58,585 nucleotides of DNA from Caldifarciminota bacterium. Its GTDB lineage: Bacteria; Hydrothermota; Tepidihabitantia; B3-TA06. This document shows, piece after piece, positions 26,439 to 33,596 of the stretch (position 1 is the first letter of the stretch; every line of letters begins with the position of its first letter). Under the pieces are notes generated by a model. It was not told the origin of the DNA. It searched no databases and saw only the letters and a program-made list of their open reading frames with translations. Location: positions 1-58,585 of the forward strand of contig JAGMDF010000093.1 in the NCBI GenBank assembly GCA_023128825.1, written 5' to 3'. A program made the position numbers and the translations under genes.

Positions 26439-27253
26439 CAGGCTCATCCGCTGACCTTCATATACATACGAGCTACTCAGACGGTCTGTATCCTCCGGCC
26501 GAGACGGTAAGAATGGCCAAGGACGTCAACCTCAAAGCGATGGCTATTACCGATCACGACACTGTGGCCGGGCTTAAGGAAGGAAAGCTGGCGGGCAGAA
26601 AGCTCGGTATTGAGGTAATCTCAGGGGTGGAGCTTTCGTGCGAGCTTGACGGCAACGAGATTCACATGCTAGGCTACTTTGCTCCAGGCAACGAAACCGA
26701 GCTTGAGGAAAGGCTCGAATGGTATCAGGCCAAGCGTGAGGAGCGGGTCTTTGAGATCATCGATCGCCTCAACCAGGCAGGTATCATACTTAACATTGCA
26801 GAGGTACGCCGCTTCTCTACCGGTAAGTCAATAGGCCGGTTGCACGTAGCCAAGGCGTTGATGGCTCAAGGGACTGCCCGCAGTGTCCACGAGGTGTTCA
26901 GCCGTTTTCTGGGCCCGGATGGGGTGGCCTACGTTCCCAAGGCCAAACTCTCCATCCAGGAGGCGGTGGAGTTCATACATGAACACCAGGGGGTAGGTGT
27001 GCTTGCTCATCCCGGCATGTACCGCATCGAGAACGCGGCCGAGCGCACGTTAGAGTACCTTGACGGGATCGAGGTCTGGTATCCTGAACATTCTCCAAGT
27101 TTTGAGGATCATCTGTATGCGCTCGCCTTGAAGAACCGGCTTATGCCCACCGGGGGGTCAGATTATCACGGTGTGGGACGTAACGAGATCGGATGCGTGA
27201 GGATTCCATACTCGATAGTAACCCGCCTCTTGGAGGTAGCGGTCGGCGTGTGA
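26435..27253 (+). CDS. PHP-domain phosphoesterase (TrpH/RNase AM-like)
   Basis: The metal-binding PHP motifs are present: DLHIHTSYSDG (~6-16), ITDHDTVAGL (~37-46), SGVELSCE, an internal HPGMY (~190) and GGSDYHG near the C-terminus. Length is 272 residues, as in the TrpH family, whose studied members are 5'-3' exoribonuclease and 3',5'-nucleotide bisphosphatase. The GTG at 26435 overlaps the ATPase gene stop. Cytoplasmic. The substrate is uncertain. Confidence 0.87.
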   Translation: MTGSSADLHIHTSYSDGLYPPAETVRMAKDVNLKAMAITDHDTVAGLKEGKLAGRKLGIEVISGVELSCELDGNEIHMLGYFAPGNETELEERLEWYQAKREERVFEIIDRLNQAGIILNIAEVRRFSTGKSIGRLHVAKALMAQGTARSVHEVFSRFLGPDGVAYVPKAKLSIQEAVEFIHEHQGVGVLAHPGMYRIENAAERTLEYLDGIEVWYPEHSPSFEDHLYALALKNRLMPTGGSDYHGVGRNEIGCVRIPYSIVTRLLEVAVGV

Positions 27254-27870
27254 ACTGCCTTTTTTTATTACTGGTAGCGCTCTCCCCTATTCAGCTTGCA
27301 AGACTCGAGTACGGCGGCGGCGGGGACTGGTACAACGATCCCGACGCCCTGCCGAACCTGGCCAGGGAAATCTCGACGCGCACAAGCATACTCGTAGCTG
27401 AAGACCAGAAGGTATTGACGCTGATGGACCGCGAGATAGCAAACTACCCTGTCCTCTACATGACCGGCCACGGGAAGGTCTCCTTCTCCAAGGCGGAGCA
27501 GAAGAGGCTGAGGGAGTATCTGCGGTCAGGCGGCTTTCTTTATGCCGACGACGACTACGGGATGGACGAAAGCTTCATGGTAGAGATTGCCGAGACCTTC
27601 CCCAACTCCGAGCTTGTGGAACTGCCGTTTGATCATCCCATCTACCACATCTTCTATGATTTTGATAACGGCCCGCCGCAGACCCACAAGCATGAAGAAG
27701 GCCCGCCCAAAGGTTTTGGGCTTTTTGATGCCGGAAGACTCGTTATATTTTATACCTACAACTCGAACCCGTCTGACGGCTGGACAGCGGCCCACAACGA
27801 CCCGCCGGACGTTCGCGAGCGCGCCTTCCGCATTGGCGTGAATATAGTTCTGTACGCGCTGTTGAATTAG
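27250..27870 (+). CDS. DUF4159 domain protein, exported
   Basis: A short signal peptide (residues 1-17, hydrophobic, ending SPIQLA) precedes a DUF4159-type domain: EYGGGGDWYNDPDALPNL, YPVLYMTGHG, LREYLRSGGFLYADD and DHPIYHIFYDF. Length is 206 residues. The fold resembles class-I glutamine amidotransferase-like domains, but function is unknown. The GTG at 27250 overlaps the PHP stop (GTGA) and gives a clean signal peptide; the longer open frame lacks one. It is the last gene of the operon and is followed by a family D repeat. Confidence 0.8.
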   Translation: MNCLFLLLVALSPIQLARLEYGGGGDWYNDPDALPNLAREISTRTSILVAEDQKVLTLMDREIANYPVLYMTGHGKVSFSKAEQKRLREYLRSGGFLYADDDYGMDESFMVEIAETFPNSELVELPFDHPIYHIFYDFDNGPPQTHKHEEGPPKGFGLFDAGRLVIFYTYNSNPSDGWTAAHNDPPDVRERAFRIGVNIVLYALLN

Positions 27871-27893
27871 AAGGACGCAACTAAGAATCTTCC

Positions 27894-27997
27894 GTCATCG
27901 CGAGCCAGTCGAAGACTGGCGTGGCGATCTCATACCTCTATCTGTCAACACGCAGTGTTATGAGATTGCTTCGTCTCCTAAGGAGGCTCGCAATGAC
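27894..27997. repeat. family D repeat, two-armed inverted repeat
   Basis: The left arm is GTCATCGCGAG with an inner stem CCAGTC-GAA-GACTGG and then GCGTGGCGATCTCAT. The right arm is ATGAGATTGCTTCG...GGCTCGCAATGAC. It lies between two convergent genes. Confidence 0.8.
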
Positions 27998-28002
27998 AAA
28001 GA

Positions 28003-28647
28003 CTAACCGAGGTATCGGTAATCTTCTATGTAAAGAGTGTGTGGGATATCTTGAGTTGTAGGAAGCTCTTTACCTGAAAATTCAGGTATATGACTAACCA
28101 CAAGCCAGCGGATGTACACCCAATATGTTTTTCTCATAACGTCTTCGTATTCAAAAATTCCGTGTATGTAATATTCGGTCTTAGATTTTTCACGTCCATT
28201 TGAACCTATCTTACTAGCCTCTTTGTACTTTTCTGGCGCATAGACATCACCTGAGTAAACTTTTTTAGGGATAATCGGCCCCGTAATTCTTCTTTCCTTC
28301 CTGCGTAATTCCTTAAACCATCCCTTCACATCTATATTTTTTGAGTCACGAGCATCAAGCTCCGCAGTCTTCATAATCAACGGCACACGACCAGTCTGTA
28401 GATAACGATACTTTATCTTTAGCACCTCTATACCTATCTTCGGAGACTTACCCCGTCCAAATATATCAGTTATATCAACCACCAAAACACCTTTATTCTG
28501 AAGTTCTATCTGTTTGCGGATCGCATGTAAGTTAAGCCAAAGAAATATTATGGCAACAATAGCGCCGATCCCTCCCAATAAGCCACCAATGGGTGCTACT
28601 TCCATCAAAAAATCGATTGTCGAAGCTAAGAACTGCTCAAAACCCAT
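28003..28647 (-). CDS. hypothetical membrane-anchored protein, paralogue of 8024-8779
   Basis: The family is not recognised. One or two hydrophobic segments span ~5-40, followed by a soluble domain ending in IEDYRYLG. It matches the 8024 protein in segment order and in motifs such as KYRYLQTGRVP, FEYEDVMRKTYWVYIRW and a C-terminal (E)DY. Length is 214 residues from the ATG at 28647, which sits 7 nt after a -10 box. Like its paralogue it is AT-rich, stands alone, and is bordered by dispersed repeats. Confidence 0.7.
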   Translation of the reverse strand: MGFEQFLASTIDFLMEVAPIGGLLGGIGAIVAIIFLWLNLHAIRKQIELQNKGVLVVDITDIFGRGKSPKIGIEVLKIKYRYLQTGRVPLIMKTAELDARDSKNIDVKGWFKELRRKERRITGPIIPKKVYSGDVYAPEKYKEASKIGSNGREKSKTEYYIHGIFEYEDVMRKTYWVYIRWLVVSHIPEFSGKELPTTQDIPHTLYIEDYRYLG

Positions 28648-28654
28648 TAGGAAC

Positions 28655-28682
28655 ACTATAATGAAATAAGGAATTGTGTCAA
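28655..28682 (-). promoter_or_regulatory. leaderless promoter of the 28003 gene
   Basis: Minus strand TTGACA (28682-28677), 16 bp, TATAGT (28660-28655). The ATG at 28647 follows after 7 nt. Confidence 0.72.
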
Positions 28683-28852
28683 CTGCCCTCCGTCATCGCG
28701 ACTGACCGAAGGGAGGGTAGCGATCTATTCCCGAAGGGAATGTACCTAATTATCCTCCCCCTTGATAGTGCGAAGTACCACCGTCTGGCGGAGGGTTGGG
28801 GTGAGACTTATAGTCTCCCCTTCCCCTCTATCCCCTCCCACCAGGGGAGGGG
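28683..28852. repeat. repeat-rich gap (family D fragment and CTCCCC/GGGGAGG elements)
   Basis: A GTCATCGCGACTGACCGAAGG...GCGATCT fragment is followed by a CCCGAAGGG hairpin. Then comes a CCCCCTTGATAG...GGAGGGTTGGGGTGAG block and a CCCCTCCCACCAGGGGAGGGG hairpin. No gene is seen. Confidence 0.65.
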
Positions 28853-28855
28853 AAG

Positions 28856-28923
28856 TTATTTGATTAAAACCAATTTCTGCGTTTGGTATGACGCCCCAGC
28901 CTCAACCCGTGCGAAGTAGACGC
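28856..28923 (-). pseudogene. 3' remnant of a secreted-protein gene (C-terminal sorting domain tail)
   Basis: Read on the minus strand, 22 codons encode GVYFARVEAGASYQTQ and then KLVLIK, followed by TAA. This matches the last strands of the FlgD/T9SS-like C-terminal domains elsewhere in the window (GVYFVGIKTEKGNW...FVLLNP; GVYFLRLKAPEGH...IIVTR). Upstream the match ends within a few bases of a family A hairpin element at 28927-28963, so the rest of the gene has been lost. Confidence 0.6.
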
Positions 28924-28926
28924 CTT

Positions 28927-28963
28927 CACCCCACGAAGGTACTTCGTCCCCGCGCGTGGGGTG
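28927..28963. repeat. hairpin family A-like copy, palindromic ends
   Basis: CACCCCACG at the left pairs with CGTGGGGTG at the right, with GAAGGTACTTC inside. It separates the gene remnant from the end of comF. Confidence 0.6.
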
Positions 28964-28964
28964 T

Positions 28965-29726
28965 TTATCTGGCTATCCAGGCTCCGCCGACGGTCAGGCC
29001 GTAGACTGTTTCGGCGCCGGCATCGAGTAGGACCTCGGCAGCCTCATCAAGGGTCGAGCCTGAGGTTATCACGTCATCCAAAAGAATCACCTTGCGACCT
29101 GCAAGAAGCAGGGGATCAGCGCCTCTCCTCATGCTGAACGCACCTTCTACGTTAGCTCTGCGTTGCTCGGGCGTCAGGCGAGTCTGGGTGCGGGTAACTC
29201 GTCTGCGTTTAATACAATCAAGCATGCCGATCCCGGTCTGGCTGGAGAGCTCGCGCGCGAGCAGCTCGCTCTGGTTATAACCACGCCACCAGCGCTTGGA
29301 CAGATGCAGGGGGATGGGGATAATCGCATCCGCCGAGCCGATTAAACCGTCACTTTGCACCACGAGAGCAAGCCTGCGCGCAAAGAAACGCGCCAGCCTT
29401 GAGTATCGGGCGTACTTAAAGGCATATACGAGCTTGTCCAGGGGATGTGTAAACCGCGCCCAGGCACGGACGCGGGCAAGCGCGAGCGGCTTGCGCACAC
29501 ACTCGGGGCAGATGTAGGAGCGGCGCTTACGCCCAAGCGGCTGGCCACAAAGCTGGCAGAAACCCCGCTCGATTGGCTGGATCAAAGCAAGGCAGTCGTC
29601 GCAAATGGGAGCACCGTCCGTATCCTTCTCGCAAACCAGACAGACGGGGGGAAAGATAAAGTCCCGAATAGCACCCCAAACCCTGGAACTCAACGGCTCA
29701 GATGATAGAACCTGTGCACCCTCCAT
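28965..29726 (-). CDS. comF: ComF-family phosphoribosyltransferase-like protein
   Basis: It is related to DNA-uptake protein ComFC/GntX. An N-terminal double zinc-ribbon-like cysteine set (CLVCEKD...CDDCL and CQLCG...CPEC, ~20-75) is followed by a PRTase domain with HPLDKLVYAFKY, IIPIPLHLSKRWWRGYNQS and the PRPP loop VILLDDVITSGST. Length is 253 residues from the ATG at 29726, which follows the lgt stop by 1 bp; the open frame extends further upstream but inside lgt. Other competence genes are not seen, so a DNA-uptake role is not established. Confidence 0.88.
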   Translation of the reverse strand: MEGAQVLSSEPLSSRVWGAIRDFIFPPVCLVCEKDTDGAPICDDCLALIQPIERGFCQLCGQPLGRKRRSYICPECVRKPLALARVRAWARFTHPLDKLVYAFKYARYSRLARFFARRLALVVQSDGLIGSADAIIPIPLHLSKRWWRGYNQSELLARELSSQTGIGMLDCIKRRRVTRTQTRLTPEQRRANVEGAFSMRRGADPLLLAGRKVILLDDVITSGSTLDEAAEVLLDAGAETVYGLTVGGAWIAR

Positions 29727-29727
29727 T

Positions 29728-30639
29728 CTATCCCCGAGACTTTTTGGGCTTCCTGTACCTTTTGCCCCTCTTGGCTTCCTTGGTTTCCTTCTTGCGCCTG
29801 GCCTCCTCGATGCGTTTGCGCTCGGCAGCAACCCACTGCGGGGTGGGCACCTTCTCCTTAGTGAAACCGAAAAAGACAGCCAACCCGACGCCAACAACCA
29901 CAAAAGAGATGGCGATCCACTGGTTTGTCCACAGGTTAAAATTGTTCTCGTAGTAGCGCAGGAGGTTCACCCCGAAGCGCAGTCCACCGAACCCTGCGAG
30001 GAATATGCCGAAAAGCTGACCTTTGCGCAGCCTCGTAAGCCTTATAAGAAGAAGTAAGACAACAAAGAGTAAGACTCCACCGCCTGACTGGAAAAGCTGG
30101 GTAGGCCACACCACCGCCGACAGAACCCCTTGAGGCAACTCTCCGGCATTAACCAGCTCTCTGTAGGGTATGGAACCGGGCGCGAAGGCGATACCGCAGA
30201 CATCGGTCGGCTTTCCGAAGCAGCAGCCGTTGAGGAAGCAGCCTATGCGTCCGATCCCCTCTCCCAGGGCAATCGCAGGAGCGATTGCGTCCAGCAAGGG
30301 AAGCGCAGGAATCTTCTTTCTCCACAGGAAGATAAGACCGAAGATAATGGCAAAGATGAATCCTCCGTAGTAGACCGCCCCGCCCTCCCAGATCTTGAAG
30401 ATACCGGCCGGGTTATCTGCAAACTGCGGCCAGTGCATGAACACGTAAGCAAGACGTGCTCCTATCACAACGCCGATGATTACCCAGAAGGCAAGATCAC
30501 TCACCACTGCAGGATCTATAAGGGTACGGCGTTTCAGGATAAGCCAAAGAAGGATTATCCCCACCACAAAAGCCAGCAAAAGCATCAAGCTGTAGGTGCG
30601 GATTTGAAAACCAGCTATCTGGAAAAGAACGGGATACAT
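29728..30639 (-). CDS. lgt: phosphatidylglycerol-prolipoprotein diacylglyceryl transferase
   Basis: It attaches diacylglycerol to the lipobox cysteine of lipoproteins at the inner membrane. About seven membrane segments are present. The Lgt signature region reads ALGEGIGRIGCFLNGCCFGK, and MHWPQF and LYYGGFI-like blocks are seen upstream (AVYYGGFIFAII). The C-terminal ~40 residues are an extra, strongly basic tail (KKETKEAKRGKRYRKPKKSRG-type). Length is 303 residues. The window encodes at least three lipoproteins (36109, 38918, 48401) that would be substrates. The start is fixed by a leaderless promoter. comF follows directly. Confidence 0.92.
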   Translation of the reverse strand: MYPVLFQIAGFQIRTYSLMLLLAFVVGIILLWLILKRRTLIDPAVVSDLAFWVIIGVVIGARLAYVFMHWPQFADNPAGIFKIWEGGAVYYGGFIFAIIFGLIFLWRKKIPALPLLDAIAPAIALGEGIGRIGCFLNGCCFGKPTDVCGIAFAPGSIPYRELVNAGELPQGVLSAVVWPTQLFQSGGGVLLFVVLLLLIRLTRLRKGQLFGIFLAGFGGLRFGVNLLRYYENNFNLWTNQWIAISFVVVGVGLAVFFGFTKEKVPTPQWVAAERKRIEEARRKKETKEAKRGKRYRKPKKSRG

Positions 30640-30645
30640 GACGCT

Positions 30646-30673
30646 ATCCTAGGGAAAAACCTGTAAAAGTCAA
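30646..30673 (-). promoter_or_regulatory. leaderless promoter of lgt-comF
   Basis: Minus strand TTGACT (30673-30668), 16 bp, TAGGAT (30651-30646). The ATG at 30639 follows after 6 nt. Confidence 0.7.
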
Positions 30674-30680
30674 GTAAAGC

Positions 30681-31781
30681 TCAGGATGAGGAAGGTGGAG
30701 GGATAACCTGCAGCGGGATCGGCATAACGGTGAGCACGAGGATAATGAGTGCTGCAACCGCTATAACGATATCCGTTACAGAAAGCGGGGTGATTTCGTC
30801 CGAGGCAGGAGGATGACGAAAACCGATCAGAAGGGTTATTGCAGCCCACACCAGCCACACCGAGAGCTGCCTGAATCTTACATATGTCCCGACAACGGCT
30901 ACAGCCATAAGGCCATAGGTTGCGAGTGCCAGCCAGATACGCTTCTTGCCAAAGACGCCGTAGGCGATGTGCCCTCCGTCAAGCTGGGAGAGCGGTAGAA
31001 GGTTAAGGGAGGTAACGAGGAACCCCAGCCACCCTGCGGTCACCAAGGGGTTCATAACCACCTCCTGGCCGGGTTCAAGCGGCCCTTTGATAAGCCACAC
31101 CAGGAACTTAAAGATAAGCGGCTCCCCGAACTCCAAGGTTCCGGGCTGCATCACATCAACACTGGCAAGCATTATGCCCACTGCGGTAACCGGTATCGCC
31201 ACAAGGAATCCAACGATAGGCCCTGCCGCACCTATACGGATAAGCGTCCGGCGGTTGGTGGTAAGTCCCATACGGATCACCGCGCCCATGGTTCCGAAGG
31301 GTGGTAGAAAGGGAATGAAAAACGGCAGGGTGGCCGGCACGCCGTAGTAACGACACGTAAGGTAATGCCCAAGCTCATGGCTTCCGAGGATAAGGATCAA
31401 CGCAAGTGAATAAGGCAGACCTTTCCAGATAAGCAGTGGGTTGTGGAAGATATCAACGTCGGCCCAAAGCGCTCCTCCTATTGTGGTAGTAATCAGCGTC
31501 ACCGCAAGGAGAAGAAGGTTAAGCCACGGACGCTGGCGCAGACGTTTGAGGGAAAAGAGACCTATCTTCAGGCGGTGAGGATCAACGGTTGAGCCGTCGT
31601 TCGGTTCAAAAAGCGGGGTATAGCCCGATTCCTTGAAGATCGAACGGATCGCGGAGATGTTCTCGGTCTGAGGTTCATAAATCTGCCCCTCCAGGATGAT
31701 GAATCGCACGCCCGACTTCACCTCACCGATACGCATGTAAGGCCCCAGCTTTGGGATAAGTTCTGCAACGCTTGTATTCAT
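30681..31781 (-). CDS. M50-family site-2-type membrane metalloprotease
   Basis: A polytopic zinc protease that cuts within or near membranes. A cytoplasmic N-terminal domain (~1-85) precedes the membrane part. Zinc ligands are His135 and His139 in GSHELGHYL, and the third ligand is the Asp in LLPLSQLDGGH (~260). The motif PFLPPFGTMGAVIRM is typical of the plant EGY/YwhC-like M50 group. Six to eight membrane segments are likely over 366 residues. The start codon is 10 nt from the -10 box. It is not linked to an obvious sigma/anti-sigma pair, so the substrate is unknown. Confidence 0.87.
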   Translation of the reverse strand: MNTSVAELIPKLGPYMRIGEVKSGVRFIILEGQIYEPQTENISAIRSIFKESGYTPLFEPNDGSTVDPHRLKIGLFSLKRLRQRPWLNLLLLAVTLITTTIGGALWADVDIFHNPLLIWKGLPYSLALILILGSHELGHYLTCRYYGVPATLPFFIPFLPPFGTMGAVIRMGLTTNRRTLIRIGAAGPIVGFLVAIPVTAVGIMLASVDVMQPGTLEFGEPLIFKFLVWLIKGPLEPGQEVVMNPLVTAGWLGFLVTSLNLLPLSQLDGGHIAYGVFGKKRIWLALATYGLMAVAVVGTYVRFRQLSVWLVWAAITLLIGFRHPPASDEITPLSVTDIVIAVAALIILVLTVMPIPLQVIPPPSSS

Positions 31782-31791
31782 ATCAGGGTTA

Positions 31792-31819
31792 ACTATAGTG
31801 CGTCAGACGATCGCGTCAA
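31792..31819 (-). promoter_or_regulatory. promoter of the M50 protease gene (near-leaderless)
   Basis: Minus strand TTGACG (31819-31814), 16 bp, TATAGT (31797-31792). The ATG at 31781 follows after 10 nt, leaving a leader of only a few nucleotides. Confidence 0.65.
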
Positions 31820-31832
31820 GCTGGACTGATTT

Positions 31833-32591
31833 TTACGAATCAAACGCCTCGTGGATTTGCTTTATCTGTTTTGGGGAAAGTCCGCGCTCTGCGCGTTCCG
31901 CACCGAGGAGAAGGGCGATCCGTGCCGCCTTGTCTGTGACCTCCACGAGATCAAGTGCCGAGTAAAGGTTCGTGCCTGAAGCCAGCATCCCGTGCCCTCG
32001 CCAGACTACGCCAGAGACCCTGCGGATAGCTTCGGCGGTTGCAACTCCAAGTTCATCACTTCCAGGGGTTCGGTAATCGAGAACCTCCAGGTTTTCATAC
32101 AACAGGAGAGCCGCCTCAGGAAACATACGGACAAGGGTATCGAGGATTTCGGAATTATCTGGTGCAAGATGGGTTAAAGCGATGAGAAAGGTTGGATGTG
32201 TATGAAGGAACGCGCGATGATCAGGGCGTTCCTTGCAGAGTACCGCGTGCACCGCAAGGTGGCTGGGGAACTCGCTCGTCAATTTTCCTCCGGCGCTTTC
32301 TGCAAGAAAAGACCTGCCGGAATCCACGATCCTCACAAGACACAGGTTCTCTAAAGGATTCTCGGCCAAATCCCGCATACGACTACCGCTGGTGGTGAGA
32401 AGAAGCGAGTGCCCCTCGAGTTCGGGCCTTGGGATGTTTAAAGGAAACCTCTCCCCTATGGGATCAAAGGAGCCGCCCAGCCTAATGGACAGGTTGCCAC
32501 CGTTGGCTTCGGCCCAGCCGCGCTCGGCCAGAAGCCCGGCAACCGTGCAGATCTCGGGCTCATGTTCGCTTAGGGCCTCTCTGAGTGCCAT
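31833..32591 (-). CDS. class II aldolase/adducin-family protein (RhaD-like)
   Basis: A zinc-dependent aldolase or epimerase of the L-fuculose/L-rhamnulose phosphate aldolase fold. Motifs include EANGGNLSIR, LLTTSGSRMRDL, the zinc-ligand HTHP in AFLHTHPTFLIALTH, and the third His in WRGHGMLASG. Length is 252 residues, similar to rhamnulose-1-phosphate aldolase. No sugar kinase or isomerase genes are near, so the substrate is unknown. The ATG lies 9 nt after the -10 box, with GAAAGGAT between. Confidence 0.83.
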   Translation of the reverse strand: MALREALSEHEPEICTVAGLLAERGWAEANGGNLSIRLGGSFDPIGERFPLNIPRPELEGHSLLLTTSGSRMRDLAENPLENLCLVRIVDSGRSFLAESAGGKLTSEFPSHLAVHAVLCKERPDHRAFLHTHPTFLIALTHLAPDNSEILDTLVRMFPEAALLLYENLEVLDYRTPGSDELGVATAEAIRRVSGVVWRGHGMLASGTNLYSALDLVEVTDKAARIALLLGAERAERGLSPKQIKQIHEAFDS

Positions 32592-32600
32592 ATCCTTTCT

Positions 32601-32628
32601 ATCCTAACCCTAAGTGGAACAATGTCAA
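32601..32628 (-). promoter_or_regulatory. promoter of the class II aldolase gene (near-leaderless)
   Basis: Minus strand TTGACA (32628-32623), 16 bp, TAGGAT (32606-32601). The ATG at 32591 follows after 9 nt. Confidence 0.68.
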
Positions 32629-32697
32629 GATCGTAAACGCTCCTGCGGCCGCTTGAACTCAGACAGCAGAGCCCTGCTATCCGTCTAGATAAAACTA

Positions 32698-32804
32698 GAT
32701 AAAAAGGGAAGGTGGCTGTCGGGGAAACCCCGACAGCCACCGGATAAGTATGGGAGGAGGGCGTAATCTTTTCCATTTTCCAGTTTCCTTCCTTCCTCTC
32801 ACTT
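32698..32804 (-). ncRNA. candidate small RNA bounded by a promoter and an intrinsic terminator
   Basis: On the minus strand a canonical promoter (32838-32811) predicts a start near 32804. About 65 nt downstream lies a perfect 14-bp hairpin (32741-32728 with 32724-32711, three-base loop) followed by TTCCCTTTTT, the form of an intrinsic terminator. The transcript would be ~107 nt. A GGAAGG-like site and ATG (GAAAAGATTACGCCC) occur inside, so a very short peptide or a transcription-attenuation leader is an alternative. However, the aldolase gene downstream has its own promoter. No known RNA family was recognised. Confidence 0.5.
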
Positions 32805-32810
32805 GTTGGA

Positions 32811-32838
32811 AAGATAACAAAAACAACTCGATTGTCAA
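32811..32838 (-). promoter_or_regulatory. promoter of the candidate small RNA
   Basis: Minus strand TTGACA (32838-32833), 16 bp, TATCTT (32816-32811). Confidence 0.6.
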
Positions 32839-33072
32839 TAAGCAAAATACCCTACCCTTTTTTCTAGGGTAAAATACTGATATAACGCACTCATATTCTT
32901 GCGAAAGATAAGAATTGACTTATACTAGAAATGACGGTTATGATTTTTGCTAAAGTCTATCCGGGGGCGCCCGGTAAGACTTCAGCAGATCGAAAAGAGC
33001 CTTGAAAAGTAATAAGGCACATCGACCACTTACCATTTATCTTGAATATGAGACATAAGCATCACAATATCC

Positions 33073-33100
33073 TTGACATGCGAGACGCCATGCATAAACT
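33073..33100 (+). promoter_or_regulatory. promoter of the 33124 small gene
   Basis: TTGACA (33073-33078), 16 bp, TAAACT (33095-33100). The start near 33107 would leave a short leader containing GGAGGT. Confidence 0.55.
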
Positions 33101-33123
33101 TCCTATAAATCCTGGAGGTCATG

Positions 33124-33336
33124 ATGTGGATTTATTGTCAAAGTGACATCGAGATCGAGTGCGAGAGCCTTGAGAAATGGGAAGAAAACACTTCATTCCT
33201 CAGGTTGAAACAATGCACCATCCGTAAGAAGATAACATCCAGGAAAGGGATCGCCGAGATCATACTGAACCAGAATCAGATTATAGCGATCGGGAAGGAG
33301 AAACTCGACTGGCACGAACTGCAGCGCATAAGGTAG
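33124..33336 (+). CDS. small hypothetical protein (70 residues)
   Basis: The family is not recognised. A GGAGGT site lies 4 nt before the ATG at 33124 (another ATG at 33121 is too close), and a promoter lies upstream, so the frame is likely translated. The protein is soluble, with alternating beta-type segments: IEIECESLEKWEE, FLRLKQCTIRKKI, AEIILNQNQIIAIGKEKL. It has no signal peptide or membrane helix. It stands alone before the large secreted-protein cassette. Confidence 0.5.
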   Translation: MWIYCQSDIEIECESLEKWEENTSFLRLKQCTIRKKITSRKGIAEIILNQNQIIAIGKEKLDWHELQRIR

Positions 33337-33596
33337 ATCGCTGGCTTAAGCCTACACTAACCTGAAGCAAACCCGTAAAACCTCAGCTTGATGTGGAAGT
33401 TTGGGAATGGGATCGAGCTACCCAAGCGAGGAAAGTGGTTGTAAGAAATCGACATCCATGGAGAGGCTGTGGGGCTTGACAATACACTCTGAGTCGCTAA
33501 ACTTATTGTTATACTTAAGTGATAGAGATTCGGAAGGCTAAGGTTTGTCTTTCGGCAAAATAGTTGGATGTAAACGATTCCATCCTAGGAGGAATC
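33337..33596 (+). promoter_or_regulatory. upstream region and promoter of the secreted cassette
   Basis: A TTGACA (33476-33481), 16 bp, TAAACT (33498-33503) pair lies about 95 bp before the TTG start at 33597. It gives a leader of ~85 nt that ends in AGGAGGA. No gene is seen in the rest of this stretch. Confidence 0.5.

Noticed and set aside
32570-32845. 91-codon open frame across the candidate small RNA
   Set aside because: It reads straight through the perfect terminator hairpin and ends in the aldolase start region, so a short non-coding transcript explains the sequence better.
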